From: Lachnospiraceae bacterium
GTDB lineage: Bacteria > Bacillota > Clostridia > Lachnospirales > Lachnospiraceae
Assembly (NCBI GenBank): GCA_017634065.1
Contig: JAGBOC010000016.1
Span: 62,001 to 126,000, forward strand
DNA: 64,000 nt
Direction: 5' to 3'
A program made the translations under genes and the position numbers. The notes below the pieces were generated by a model. The model had not been told where the DNA came from, searched no databases, and was given only the letters and a program-made list of their open reading frames with translations. Shown piece by piece: positions 1-8,964 of the stretch (its first letter is position 1; each line of letters begins with the position of its first letter).

Positions 1-1
1 G

Positions 2-88
2 GCACTTGAAGATGCCTGTAAGGTTGAGCACGACTTGTCTCCTGAAACTTTTAAAGCGATAAAGAAGTTTGTAGATAATAAATTATAA
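2..88 (+). CDS. C-terminal end of a DtxR/MntR-like metal-dependent repressor (partial)
   Basis: The window opens inside a plus-strand reading frame whose last 28 residues run from ALEDACKVEH to KKFVDNKL and end in TAA. The pattern E-[DE]-A-C-x-[IV]-E-H followed by S-x-E-[ST]-F-x-A-I resembles the end of the metal-binding/dimerisation domain of DtxR-family repressors, where Cys, Glu and His bind Mn or Fe. Only the tail is visible, so the family call rests on this short match. It is convergent with thiN, 32 nt away, with no clear terminator between them. Confidence 0.5.
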   Translation, partial: ALEDACKVEHDLSPETFKAIKKFVDNKL

Positions 89-120
89 AACTTCAAAACC
101 CAAAATACATTTATGTCCCA

Positions 121-735
121 TCAACAATCTTTTTTCACAACTATAACAAGTATCGTTCCGCTTATCACACTTATCTCTGCCTTTTCATTTTTAAATTCGT
201 TGCTAACTCCAAGTGGAAAACTGTTTGACAAAGTTTTATTTTTAATATCATACTTTGTTCCTTTTATATATTTAATTTTTGATTTATCAGTAAGAGAAAA
301 AATAGATAAATAGGAACTCTTTTCTTTTTTTATGCTTATCTTTTTATTTTTACAGATTATTAGTTTTACATCTTTTCCAATTATTCTTCCATTTCCATCA
401 TGGTCGGCTATATATTTTAGCATACTAATATTTGCAATAGTGTGGTCAATTCTTTTACCAAGAGCACAAATTATGTCAATATTCTTATAATTATTTGCGA
501 GTGCATATTTTATCGCAAGTCCTGTGTCTGTATCGTCTTTTATTGAACTCACAGCTATAATATTCTTTGCATCTTTTGGCATAGGCATTGAATCAAAATC
601 GCCCATAACTATATCAACCCTTAGCTTCATCTTCTTCGCATATAAATACCCTTTATCACAAGCGATGACTAAATCGTACTTCTTATCAAACTTTACTTTT
701 TCAAAAAGGCCACCAGATACAATTAGACAATTCAT
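121..735 (-). CDS. thiN: Thiamine pyrophosphokinase
   Basis: Transfers pyrophosphate from ATP to thiamine to make thiamine diphosphate in the cytosol. The 204-residue length fits the family. Visible family motifs are GDFDS (residues 45-49), KDDTDTG (66-72) and GKRIDH (93-98), which in the known enzymes bind Mg-ATP and thiamine. The start lies 4 nt downstream of the thiT stop, so the two are co-transcribed: uptake of free thiamine followed by its activation. No TPP riboswitch precedes the pair; the 62 nt between comEC and thiT are too short to hold one. Confidence 0.94.
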   Translation of the reverse strand: MNCLIVSGGLFEKVKFDKKYDLVIACDKGYLYAKKMKLRVDIVMGDFDSMPMPKDAKNIIAVSSIKDDTDTGLAIKYALANNYKNIDIICALGKRIDHTIANISMLKYIADHDGNGRIIGKDVKLIICKNKKISIKKEKSSYLSIFSLTDKSKIKYIKGTKYDIKNKTLSNSFPLGVSNEFKNEKAEISVISGTILVIVVKKDC

Positions 736-739
736 AGTA

Positions 740-1264
740 TCACACTTTCTTTTTCATTTCTTTTATAAAACTTTTAACTGCACCTACATTCAAAACTATT
801 ATAGTAAGTACACATTCAGTAAAAATATAACTTCCATTGTATGCCACAGTATAAACTAATGGATTCCAAGTCTCAGGAGCATACTCCTTAAAGAAAATAT
901 ATCCTGACAAAGAACTTGATATAAACCTAAGTATACATCCTAATATATATCCTATCTGCAAACCATTATTCTTATTTCTGAAAAATCCAGTGATTCCCAA
1001 GCACGTAAATGCAAATATGTAATCAAGCATCAACTGCATAGGATGAATCACATAAAAATCTGTAGTTAGATGAAGCAAAGAATATGCAAATGAAGCCATA
1101 AATCCAGTCCTGACTCCATAAAAATATCCTGGGAGTGCTACAAAAAGCATTGAAAATAAAGTTATAGAACCACCAAAAGGCAATCTTATAAACTTAATAA
1201 AACTAAGCAAAAACGCTACCGATATGAATAATGCTGATACAGCAAATTTTTTTACACTTTTCAT
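740..1264 (-). CDS. thiT: Thiamine-specific ECF transporter S component
   Basis: A 174-residue membrane protein with about six hydrophobic segments. It matches ThiT in the GGSITLFSMLFVALPG region and in HPMQLMLDY, parts of the thiamine pocket of this S component. It would work with a shared ECF energising module (EcfA/A'/T) that is not in this window. It is followed 4 nt later by thiN. The start codon has no Shine-Dalgarno sequence; instead an extended -10 box lies 6 nt upstream, so the mRNA may be leaderless. An internal start would delete the first membrane helix, so I keep this one. Confidence 0.9.
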   Translation of the reverse strand: MKSVKKFAVSALFISVAFLLSFIKFIRLPFGGSITLFSMLFVALPGYFYGVRTGFMASFAYSLLHLTTDFYVIHPMQLMLDYIFAFTCLGITGFFRNKNNGLQIGYILGCILRFISSSLSGYIFFKEYAPETWNPLVYTVAYNGSYIFTECVLTIIVLNVGAVKSFIKEMKKKV

Positions 1265-1270
1265 ATAAAT

Positions 1271-1279
1271 ATTATAACA
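1271..1279 (-). promoter_or_regulatory. Extended -10 promoter directly before thiT
   Basis: On the minus strand the sequence TGTTATAAT (the TGnTATAAT extended -10 form) ends exactly 6 nt before the thiT ATG. The -35 region is poor (AACTTT), as is common for extended -10 promoters. Transcription would begin at or next to the start codon, giving a leaderless transcript. Inferred from spacing only. Confidence 0.5.
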
Positions 1280-1326
1280 TATTTTATCTTACAAAAGTTT
1301 TTTTCTTCAAAACTTACATTTCAAAA

Positions 1327-3792
1327 CTATCTATATGTTCTATAAGTTATATTCTCTTTATCGAAATATATATCAATCTGTCCGCTCTCACCCGTTTTAA
1401 GAACTTTTGAACCTATGCTTTCCATAAAATCAACAGTCGCAGGACTTGGATGACCATAATTATTATTTTTTCCGTAAGAAAATACAGAATATTTAGGTGA
1501 CGCAAGTGTGAAAAACTCTGGCACATCGGAGTTTTTAGAGCCATGATGTGGCATTTTCAAAACTTCTACATCTATTTTTTCTAATGCAAAATCATCTTTT
1601 AGCAATCTGCCTATTGTCTCCTTACCTATATCTCCTGTAAATAATGCAGAATGATTTTTATAATCAAGTCTAAAAGTTAATGACATCTCATTCTCATCTC
1701 TCTTTTCACTCTTAAGTGATTCTTCATTTGGATTAAATACTACTATCTTATACCCTTCTTTAAACTCTTTTACATCTCCTTCTTTCATATATAAGATATT
1801 TGTGCCCCGACTCTCTGCTACCGTTTTTAATTTATCAAACTTATAATCATTTGTTGCCGTGACAGGCAAAACCAAATTATTAATTTCTACTTCATCCTCA
1901 CTTTCTAAAAGATAAATGATTCCATTTGTATGGTCGCTATCAGCATGAGTTATAAATACATAATCAATGTCACTGATTGCTCGTGATTTTATATGCGGAG
2001 ATAAAATATATTGCCCATTACTTATATTTGATGAGGAACCTCCATCTATACTTATCACAAAATCCTTTGACTCAATGATAATTCCATCACCTTGACCGAC
2101 TGATACAAATGTCATTCTCATATCACTATGATGCCTTATAGAAATAATTAATGTGGAAATAATCAAGGCAACAACACTTAAAGCAATTCTAACTCTCTGG
2201 TAATTTTTATATTTATTAATTATTTGTAGTTTTTCATCGCTCTTTAAGTCAAAATCATTTTTATATTTCTTATATTCTCTCATAATTAGTTTAGTGCTTA
2301 AATTAATCGTAGCTAAAATAGCAAAAATGACAATGAAATAATATAAAATCTCATACAAATTTGGTCTTCCTATAACAAGTAAGTGTGATGGAAGAAATTC
2401 AACAATCTCGCAAAGCTTATCATAAACTATAAAAATGATATGAACTACAAATGAAAACATTTTTCCAACTTGAATGGATAAGAAAGAGGCCCCAAGCCCT
2501 ACAAGCCCAAAACCAAGCACGAAAGCCATAAGTGGTATCACTATTAGATTTACAAAAATACTATAAAGCGGATATGTAAAATAATGATATACAGTTATTG
2601 GAAATAAGAACAAATTGAGAAGTATGACGCCAGGAATTTTTATCTCATTTACTTTTATACCCACGATACTATTCTCTTTATGAATGTTACCATCATTTAC
2701 TGCTATCTTTTTACTTGTGATTCTCATAAAAGCCAACTCTTCATTTAATGCATATATTGCAATATATGAGAACTGAAAACCTGCATTAAAAAGTAGATAT
2801 GGTCTTATTATTATAAAAATAAATGCAATAATGAATAAGGTATTTTTCGAATCATAGGTTCTGCCAATAGCAAGTGACAAAAATCTTATAAAGAGCATAG
2901 TGATAGCTCTTAAACTTGCAGGTCCTGCATCAATAAATATGCCATATAATAGTATGAATATACTAACCAAACTCGCAGAGACATTTACAGAAAGTTTTTT
3001 TCTTAAAAGTTCAAAGAGTGCAAGACCAAGTATAGATAGATGAAGACCTGATATTGCGAGTATGTGTGCTATGCCATTATCTGAAAATCTTTTCTTTTGT
3101 ATTCTATCTATCGTTGATTTATCGCCTGTCACCATCGCAGAAAAAAGTCCTGCATCTTTTTCATTAAAAATCTTTGTGATTTGCGATTTTATAATTATTT
3201 TTATTTCATAGATTTTTTGCTTAAGCCTATTAAAATCTTTATTAGTCACTTCAATGCTATTTGCAAATGAGATAAATGTAATGCCACTTGATCTATAATA
3301 GGTTTTTTGGTCAAACTCACCTTCATTTGACGGACTATCAATTATACTTGTACCGCAAGTTACTTTTATCTGATTTCCGATTTTTACATCTTGCTTTAAA
3401 TCATCTTGAAAATAACATCTGCTCTTACCAAGATATAGACCATTGCAAAAACAATTACTTAAAATATAATAATTACTATTTGTGCTTTTCCCAATAGTTT
3501 CAACTTTTCCAGTTATGATCTTATTGCCCTTTCCAAGACTTTCCACATTTGATACATTTCTATCAAATATTTTTTCTTCAAGCTTAAATCTAAAAAATCC
3601 AAGAAGTCCAAAAATCACTATGACAATGAGCACCTTTAGATATAATTTCTTTTCGATAAAAAGTTTTCCGTATAAAAAAATAGCAATAGCGAAAAGTATC
3701 AATTTAAATAAAACTGACACCATATCTACTGCTATTATAATTCCTAAAACGGTTGCTCCTAAAAATAGAATTGCAGGTCTCTTAATCTTCAT
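1327..3792 (-). CDS. comEC: ComEC/Rec2 competence DNA channel
   Basis: Inner-membrane channel that carries single-stranded DNA into the cytosol during natural transformation. The 821 residues show the full family layout: an N-terminal hydrophobic hairpin and DUF4131-like OB domain (about 1-200), the multi-helix competence domain with the typical HILAISGLHLSILG stretch (near 245), and a C-terminal metallo-beta-lactamase domain with THADSDH near residue 615 and PHHGS near 750. The start overlaps the end of the DegV gene by 11 nt, so the two are translated from one mRNA. No other competence genes are in the window, so actual competence is unknown. The length suggests an intact gene. Confidence 0.96.
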   Translation of the reverse strand: MKIKRPAILFLGATVLGIIIAVDMVSVLFKLILFAIAIFLYGKLFIEKKLYLKVLIVIVIFGLLGFFRFKLEEKIFDRNVSNVESLGKGNKIITGKVETIGKSTNSNYYILSNCFCNGLYLGKSRCYFQDDLKQDVKIGNQIKVTCGTSIIDSPSNEGEFDQKTYYRSSGITFISFANSIEVTNKDFNRLKQKIYEIKIIIKSQITKIFNEKDAGLFSAMVTGDKSTIDRIQKKRFSDNGIAHILAISGLHLSILGLALFELLRKKLSVNVSASLVSIFILLYGIFIDAGPASLRAITMLFIRFLSLAIGRTYDSKNTLFIIAFIFIIIRPYLLFNAGFQFSYIAIYALNEELAFMRITSKKIAVNDGNIHKENSIVGIKVNEIKIPGVILLNLFLFPITVYHYFTYPLYSIFVNLIVIPLMAFVLGFGLVGLGASFLSIQVGKMFSFVVHIIFIVYDKLCEIVEFLPSHLLVIGRPNLYEILYYFIVIFAILATINLSTKLIMREYKKYKNDFDLKSDEKLQIINKYKNYQRVRIALSVVALIISTLIISIRHHSDMRMTFVSVGQGDGIIIESKDFVISIDGGSSSNISNGQYILSPHIKSRAISDIDYVFITHADSDHTNGIIYLLESEDEVEINNLVLPVTATNDYKFDKLKTVAESRGTNILYMKEGDVKEFKEGYKIVVFNPNEESLKSEKRDENEMSLTFRLDYKNHSALFTGDIGKETIGRLLKDDFALEKIDVEVLKMPHHGSKNSDVPEFFTLASPKYSVFSYGKNNNYGHPSPATVDFMESIGSKVLKTGESGQIDIYFDKENITYRTYR

Positions 3793-4645
3793 TTAATCTT
3801 TTGTAGATTGCCGCTGCAACAGCACCACTACCTATATGGCATCCTATAACTGTTGATAATTCATCTAGTGTTACTTTTGTCTTAAAAGTATCTTCTACAA
3901 CACTTTTAAACTTTGTAGCCTCATCAATGCACTCTGTGAAAGCTACGCCTATCTGAAAACTATCTATATTTTCTCCAGCAAAAATTGTTGACATATCATT
4001 TGAGACAAGATTTATTATCTCCTCTTCTGCCTGTCTAATGCCTCTTGCTTTTTTTACAACTTCAAACTTATTTCCATTACTAAATAAAATTGGTTTTATA
4101 TTTAAAATATTTCCTACTGCTGCAGAAAGTGCACTCACTCTACCACCCTTTCGTAAATATTCAAGTGTGTCAACAGCAATGTAGATACGATTGTTTTTTG
4201 CATTTGCCTCTGCCTTTTCTTTAATCTGCTTAAGGCTGAAACCCTTTTCTAAAAGTCTTGTCACATCTTCAAGTAGACCCCTTTGAAGAACCGAAATAGT
4301 TTTATGATCTACAACTGTTACTCTATCTTTGTAATTCTCCTCAACTATCGGGAGTATACTTTGATACGAACTTGACAATCCACTTGTTATAGGAAGATAT
4401 AAAATATTATCATAACTTCTGAGTAACCTATCAAATGTTTCTATCACAAGATTTATTGGTGCTTGAGATGTGTGAATATCTTTACTATCTTTTAATTTCT
4501 CATAAAACTCTTTTTTTGTCAAAGAGTCTTCATCATACTCTACTTCATCAAGCAAAAATGGAAGGGCTATCATCTCATAGCCCAATTCTTTAGTTTCTTC
4601 TCTTGATATTCCACAACTTGAATCTGTTAAAATCGCAGTTTTCAT
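3782..4645 (-). CDS. DegV family fatty-acid-binding protein
   Basis: A 287-residue DegV (EDD fold) protein. The N-terminal MKTAILTDSSCGIS and the HTSQAP segment near residue 95 are family signatures; the Thr-Ser pair contacts the lipid carboxylate in known structures. Relatives such as FakB hand exogenous fatty acids to the kinase FakA, but no fakA is visible here, so that role is only possible. The stop overlaps the comEC start. There is no Shine-Dalgarno sequence before the ATG; a -35/-10 promoter ends 6 nt upstream, and a perfect palindrome overlaps its -35 region. Confidence 0.95.
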   Translation of the reverse strand: MKTAILTDSSCGISREETKELGYEMIALPFLLDEVEYDEDSLTKKEFYEKLKDSKDIHTSQAPINLVIETFDRLLRSYDNILYLPITSGLSSSYQSILPIVEENYKDRVTVVDHKTISVLQRGLLEDVTRLLEKGFSLKQIKEKAEANAKNNRIYIAVDTLEYLRKGGRVSALSAAVGNILNIKPILFSNGNKFEVVKKARGIRQAEEEIINLVSNDMSTIFAGENIDSFQIGVAFTECIDEATKFKSVVEDTFKTKVTLDELSTVIGCHIGSGAVAAAIYKRLNED

Positions 4646-4651
4646 AAATAT

Positions 4652-4680
4652 ATATTAACACAATGTAAAATCTTTTACAA
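4652..4680 (-). promoter_or_regulatory. Promoter of degV-comEC, predicted leaderless
   Basis: Minus strand: TTGTAA (4680-4675), a 17-nt spacer, then TAATAT (4657-4652), followed by 6 nt and the degV ATG. Spacing is ideal for a sigma-A-type promoter. The short distance puts the transcription start at the initiation codon. The promoter sits immediately behind the stop of the histidine kinase gene. Confidence 0.6.
4664..4679. promoter_or_regulatory. Perfect 16-nt palindrome over the degV promoter (possible operator)
   Basis: TGTAAAATCTTTTACA is an exact inverted repeat with 7-nt arms (TGTAAAA/TTTTACA) and a 2-nt centre. It covers the -35 box and most of the spacer of the degV promoter, the usual place for a repressor. 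The 6-4-6 shape TGTAAA-N4-TTTACA resembles sites of several helix-turn-helix dimers (Crp/Fnr type, CcpA-like), but I cannot name the regulator. Confidence 0.45.
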
Positions 4681-4707
4681 TAATATTTGATGCTATTTTA
4701 ATGCATT

Positions 4708-6234
4708 TTAAAGAGATACTATGAAACTTGTCCCCTTTCCTTTTTCACTTTCAACTTTTATTTTGCCACCTAAATAATCGACTGAACTTTTTACTACTGC
4801 AAGACCTATGCCAAAGTGACCATCTTCGCCCTTATAGTATCTTGTGAAAATGTTATCTATGTTACTACTATCTATACCTTCCCCGTCATCAAAAACTACT
4901 ATCCTAAAATGGCTTGAACTCTTTTGCGGTGACTCACTAGCTGATAAATCCGAACTCATATCTACACTATTTTCCAAATTGCTACTTTCAACTACATAAG
5001 AAAGTGATATGATGACTTTTGTTTTTGCATATTTTATCGCATTGCTCAATAGATTTTGAATGATTCTAATTAAAAGTTTCCTATCTGATGAGATAACTGC
5101 AATATTATCTTGGTCATAAGCTTTTTGATATTTTGCAGATAATATCCCATCCTTTTTATTCTCTACTATTTCACTTAACTTATTTTCAAAAATAACTTTA
5201 ATATTATCATCAATCACTCGTACAGTTTCCACTTGCTCATCGATAAGGTCTACAAGATTTACTTCTTCTATATTACCTTTATAAGTATCATTATCAAAAC
5301 GGCTAAGCACCAAAATATTTTCTATCATTTCTTTTAATTGATTTCCTGTCCGAAGTATAATGTCACAAGCTTTGTTTTTATCTTTAATTATCCCTGATTT
5401 AAGTCCATCTGCATATCCAAGTATAGAAACAAGAGGAGTTCTTAGATCATGAGCGACATTTTCATAAATAGTATTTTTTTTGCTCGTTTCTTCTTCAATC
5501 TTATTTTGCATTCTTTTAAGTGTAAGTCTTAACCCTTCAAGTTCCTTGGTAGATATCTCTTCATCATCAATCGTTATGCCTTTACCAATCACATAATCTT
5601 CTGATTCTTTTGATAGTTTTATAAGCGGTCTTGATAAATCTCTTGCTACTATAAAAGAAGTAATAATCGTTATAAGAAGTACTATGAACTGCACTATAAG
5701 CATATTTCTCATATTTGTTCTTAAGAGTACTGCCTTGTCAGTCAAATCTTGCACTACCACAAAATATTTTTCTTTTATATCAAGCCTATCACTTGCTACA
5801 TATGTATTCGCAAGATATTCTCTATTATTAAATCTTATAGTCGTAAGCACATTCTCATCAAGTTCGAAATTGGAAAGTAATTCTGATATAAAATCCGTCA
5901 TCTCACTATCAATGTAGATAGTGTTATCAAATAGTGCTATTTCAGTAAAGTCTTTATCATACACATATACTCTTGTATTATTACTTTGATTTATCAAGTT
6001 GTCAGATGGAAGTAGTGTAAATGTTTTTTCACCAGAAGCTTCAAATGCATTTAATTGGTTTTGCACATCATTATAAGCCTCTTCAACTTTTTGTCTCGCA
6101 TTTTCTTTGACAAATCTGTCAACTAAAAAATAACTAACCACTGAAGTTGCAATTGCAAATATCAAAAGTATATGAACTATCGGCAAAAATATTTTGCGAA
6201 ATATCTTTTTTTGTTTTTTACTTTGTCTTTCCAT
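4708..6234 (-). CDS. Membrane sensor histidine kinase
   Basis: A 508-residue class I sensor kinase. It has two transmembrane helices (about 14-36 and 178-197) around a roughly 140-residue extracytoplasmic sensor domain, then HAMP, then a HisKA domain with the phospho-acceptor motif VAHDLRTP (His near 263), and an HATPase domain with QNLLSNAIKYA (N box), DDGEGID (G1) and GIGLAVVKSS (G2). The ATPase domain has a roughly 30-residue serine-rich insert (near VVESSNLENSVDMSSDLSAS). It overlaps the response regulator gene by 17 nt and is its partner. The signal is unknown. Confidence 0.95.
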   Translation of the reverse strand: MERQSKKQKKIFRKIFLPIVHILLIFAIATSVVSYFLVDRFVKENARQKVEEAYNDVQNQLNAFEASGEKTFTLLPSDNLINQSNNTRVYVYDKDFTEIALFDNTIYIDSEMTDFISELLSNFELDENVLTTIRFNNREYLANTYVASDRLDIKEKYFVVVQDLTDKAVLLRTNMRNMLIVQFIVLLITIITSFIVARDLSRPLIKLSKESEDYVIGKGITIDDEEISTKELEGLRLTLKRMQNKIEEETSKKNTIYENVAHDLRTPLVSILGYADGLKSGIIKDKNKACDIILRTGNQLKEMIENILVLSRFDNDTYKGNIEEVNLVDLIDEQVETVRVIDDNIKVIFENKLSEIVENKKDGILSAKYQKAYDQDNIAVISSDRKLLIRIIQNLLSNAIKYAKTKVIISLSYVVESSNLENSVDMSSDLSASESPQKSSSHFRIVVFDDGEGIDSSNIDNIFTRYYKGEDGHFGIGLAVVKSSVDYLGGKIKVESEKGKGTSFIVSL

Positions 6235-6934
6235 CAGAAAGTCTATATCCCACTCCCCATATAGTGTCTACACTTATCTTTGCTTTATGTTCATCAAGTT
6301 TTTTCCTAAGCCTTTTCAAAAGGTCATCTATAACTCTATTGTCATCTTCTTCATAGCCCCAGACATCAGCAAGTATTTCTTTTTTCGTCACTGCTTTCTT
6401 CTGATTTTCAAACATATAAACTAAAAACTTATACTCTATATTTGTAAATGATACTGCTTTCTTATTTATCATAACTTGCATTGAAGCAGTATCTATCACA
6501 ACATTTGAAAACTCTAAAATCTTATTCACTTTCTCTGGCTTTTTAATAGGTCCTTTCTCACTTCGCCTAAGGACATTTTTAACTCTCGCCACAAGTTCAA
6601 GTGGCATAAATGGTTTCACTATATAATCATCACTTCCCTCGTTGAAGCCTCTAACCTTATCCACTTCTTGGTCTTTAGCAGACACCAAAATCACTGGCAC
6701 TTCACTCTTTTCTCTTATCTTGGCAAGTGCTTCAAAACCATCCATCTTTGGAAGCATTATGTCAAGAGTTATAATATTTGGCTCTTTCTTTTTGATTGCA
6801 TTTAACAATTTTTCTGCAGTGTCAAATGTCTCTACATCAAAATTGTCATTTTCCAAATACATTTTTATAAGTTCTGAAATATTTTTGTCATCATCACACA
6901 CATAGATAACTTTCTTTACTTGTTTCTCTGCCAT
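6218..6934 (-). CDS. OmpR/PhoB-family response regulator
   Basis: A 238-residue regulator with a receiver domain (acidic DDD near residue 14, phospho-acceptor Asp58 in TLDIMLPKMDG, Lys of VKPF) and a C-terminal winged helix ending VWGVGYRLSDG. I start it at the ATG of MAEKQ because GAGG lies 6 nt before it; a longer frame begins 12 nt upstream at 6946, but its ATG has no ribosome site. It is the cognate partner of the overlapping histidine kinase. OmpR-type regulators bind 11-bp-spaced direct repeats; one such repeat precedes the gene at 8429. Confidence 0.95.
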   Translation of the reverse strand: MAEKQVKKVIYVCDDDKNISELIKMYLENDNFDVETFDTAEKLLNAIKKKEPNIITLDIMLPKMDGFEALAKIREKSEVPVILVSAKDQEVDKVRGFNEGSDDYIVKPFMPLELVARVKNVLRRSEKGPIKKPEKVNKILEFSNVVIDTASMQVMINKKAVSFTNIEYKFLVYMFENQKKAVTKKEILADVWGYEEDDNRVIDDLLKRLRKKLDEHKAKISVDTIWGVGYRLSDGKTK

Positions 6935-7042
6935 CTCACACCTCATATTCTTTAAAGCTATTTATCAAGATTTTTAATGTATTATAGTTATAATATTTAT
7001 TTTTTCATCAAATATAGTCACAATTAAACTATTATCCTGTTA

Positions 7043-7888
7043 TCATTCTAATGAGACCCACATCGCTGGTCGCACACCAATAAACATATTATAATCTACA
7101 TTGGAATCTATGCCCCCATAATAATTCACTGTCTTTGTCGTTCCAAATTCTATACCGTATTCTTTTTCATTAGTATCTTTATCTCTTAGCCAATAATCAT
7201 ATGTATCATCACTTTTAAAAATATTATATGTATCATACTGTTTAGCTTTATCATTCCTAATTGTAGTTCCATTGTAATATATGTGTGTATCTCCTATATC
7301 TCTATTATTTTCATAATAACCACCATTATCAAAGTATTTTTCATATTCATATTGATTTAAACAAAATATTTTATCATCAGTATTTATATCTTCTAAATGA
7401 GTGCTTAATATCAGACGACGTTCTTTATCATTAAAACTCTCGTTCAAAAAATCTTCATTTAACCATTCACGAAGTGTTGAATTGTTCCAATTTACATCTT
7501 TGAATTTTTCTTTTAAATCCAAATCAATATTATCAATGTTTTCTATATCAATATGATAAAATGGTTTACAGTCAATAATATATTTTGACAACAATAATAC
7601 AGCATTTTCTTTTTTTTCTAAAATAATCCATTCTATAGGTTCTTCCAATACATTAAGAAACCCATATTTCTGTTTTCCAAACTTAATTGTATCATATTTG
7701 TCAAATATCATTTTAGTATAATCCTCTCCCATTTTACTATAATCACTCTTTGTTATTTCATCCATATTATCAACTTGAATCTTGATTGAAAAAGTTTTCG
7801 TTTTTAACTTGATGATATTTAAAAAAAGTATAGTCAATAGTATTATAGCTATTACTATCAAGAAAACTCGCTTTACCTTTTTTCTCAT
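7043..7888 (-). CDS. DUF6273-type exported or membrane-anchored protein
   Basis: A 281-residue protein with one N-terminal membrane helix (VFLIVIAIILLTILFLNII) after a basic start MRKKVKR, and the rest probably outside the cell. The core shows the DUF6273 pattern: IEWIILEKKENAVLLLSKY, a central NSTLREWLNEDFLNESF block and the ending GVRPAMWVSL. The fold is seen in many Clostridia surface proteins; its function is unknown. The ATG at 7888 is chosen because AAGGAG precedes it; a longer frame to 7951 exists but lacks a ribosome site and would overlap the upstream small ORF. Confidence 0.78.
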   Translation of the reverse strand: MRKKVKRVFLIVIAIILLTILFLNIIKLKTKTFSIKIQVDNMDEITKSDYSKMGEDYTKMIFDKYDTIKFGKQKYGFLNVLEEPIEWIILEKKENAVLLLSKYIIDCKPFYHIDIENIDNIDLDLKEKFKDVNWNNSTLREWLNEDFLNESFNDKERRLILSTHLEDINTDDKIFCLNQYEYEKYFDNGGYYENNRDIGDTHIYYNGTTIRNDKAKQYDTYNIFKSDDTYDYWLRDKDTNEKEYGIEFGTTKTVNYYGGIDSNVDYNMFIGVRPAMWVSLE

Positions 7889-7901
7889 TCTTTTGTTCTC
7901 C

Positions 7902-8240
7902 TTAATACTCACTGTATTGAAAATACTTACACTTAACGAAGTTTTGTTCATTATTAATTATATGATATAGAAAATTGTTAAAGTAATTCATCCTATTAAT
8001 ATAATCAGCATTGTTTTCATCATATTTAAAATGACTATTTTTTTTCAAAAACATAGAATAACTATCTCTATATTCATTTAATTCCTTAATGCCTATATTT
8101 AGCAGGAATTCACTAGCTCTATTCGTTGATTCTATTCTCAATTCATTATAATATTCTGTAAATAATACATATAATGATTTATTTCTATTATTTATGTATC
8201 GATAATACAAATTGATGTGCATAAACCGAAATCGTTGCAC
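7902..8240 (-). CDS. Small hypothetical protein upstream of the DUF6273 gene
   Basis: A 112-residue frame rich in Asn, Tyr and Phe, with no motif I recognise. It begins with GTG (8240) or ATG (8222), neither with a good ribosome site. A better one (AAGGAAAA) precedes a seven-codon frame, MRMTLCT, that ends just before the GTG, so the gene could be translationally coupled, or be a 5'-truncated remnant. Its stop lies 13 nt before the DUF6273 start, which suggests co-transcription. A short inverted repeat TGCAC-TCAT-GTGCA lies at its 5' end. Confidence 0.42.
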   Translation of the reverse strand: MQRFRFMHINLYYRYINNRNKSLYVLFTEYYNELRIESTNRASEFLLNIGIKELNEYRDSYSMFLKKNSHFKYDENNADYINRMNYFNNFLYHIINNEQNFVKCKYFQYSEY

Positions 8241-8354
8241 TCATGTGCACAAAGTCATTCTCATTTTTCCTTATACTATAACTACTATTGTATCACATTT
8301 ATAAATATTTTTGCATTTAGTTTTAATACAAAGTAGAGCATTTTTTTCATAAAG

Positions 8355-8402
8355 TTTTGCCACTATTTTGCCACTAACTTTTTCCCTTAATTATGATATA
8401 GT
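8355..8402 (+). promoter_or_regulatory. Promoter with tandem 11-nt direct repeat before the coiled-coil protein gene
   Basis: TTTTGCCACTA occurs twice head to tail with no gap (8355-8365 and 8366-8376), so the copies are one helical turn apart. An extended -10 box TGATATAGT ends at 8402, and the coding start is at 8429. The -35 position is not consensus, which fits a promoter that needs an activator bound at the repeat. Tandem 11-nt spacing is typical of OmpR/PhoB-type regulators. Confidence 0.5.
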
Positions 8403-8428
8403 AATCACATAGAGGAAAGGAGAGTTTT

Positions 8429-8944
8429 ATGAAAAACTTATCAAAGACAATTATATTTGTAGTAGCCATTTCGACTACATTAGCAATGCAAACTTTTGCT
8501 ACTAATATTAACCCACTTAATAAAGTTACAAAATATACCACAAGTTCTAATTCAAATGCTATGGCACATGCTTATCTCGAAAAAGCAAATGCCATAAGAG
8601 CAGAGATTAGCACATATAATACAAAAATAAAAGATTTAAGGGAATACAACCAAAATGTTAATCAAAAATTAAAGACACTAAATGAGCAATATAAAACTAA
8701 TAAAAGCATCATTTCAAGTGAAAAGATGAAGCAGATTAAAGAATTAAGAAAATCAATCAAAACTACCGAAAAAAATGAAAAGTTTGTCACAGAAGATAAT
8801 TCTATAAAATCGTTAGTTGAGAATAAAGAGTATGATAAGGCACTTGCAAAGCTAAACGAAACTTTGGAAGCAAAAAAAGAACAACTTGGTGTTTTGCAAG
8901 AAAGAAATGCTATCTGGCATCAAATAGATGCATTAATCGGATAG
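8429..8944 (+). CDS. Secreted coiled-coil protein of unknown function
   Basis: A 171-residue protein with a Sec signal peptide (MKNLSKTIIFVVAISTTLAM, cleavage near ATFA-T) and no membrane anchor after it. The mature part is almost entirely charged heptad-rich helix, with two coiled-coil stretches (about 48-110 and 122-165). There are no cysteines in the mature protein. It has its own activator-type promoter upstream, a strong ribosome site (GGAAAGGAG) and a terminator just downstream, so it is monocistronic. It might be an envelope-stress or periplasmic-type chaperone, but nothing in the sequence proves it. Confidence 0.85.
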   Translation: MKNLSKTIIFVVAISTTLAMQTFATNINPLNKVTKYTTSSNSNAMAHAYLEKANAIRAEISTYNTKIKDLREYNQNVNQKLKTLNEQYKTNKSIISSEKMKQIKELRKSIKTTEKNEKFVTEDNSIKSLVENKEYDKALAKLNETLEAKKEQLGVLQERNAIWHQIDALIG

Positions 8945-8964
8945 AACATATAATAACCCCCTCC

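Noticed and set aside
1265..1326. TPP riboswitch before thiT
   Set aside because: Only 62 nt between genes and no THI-box core.
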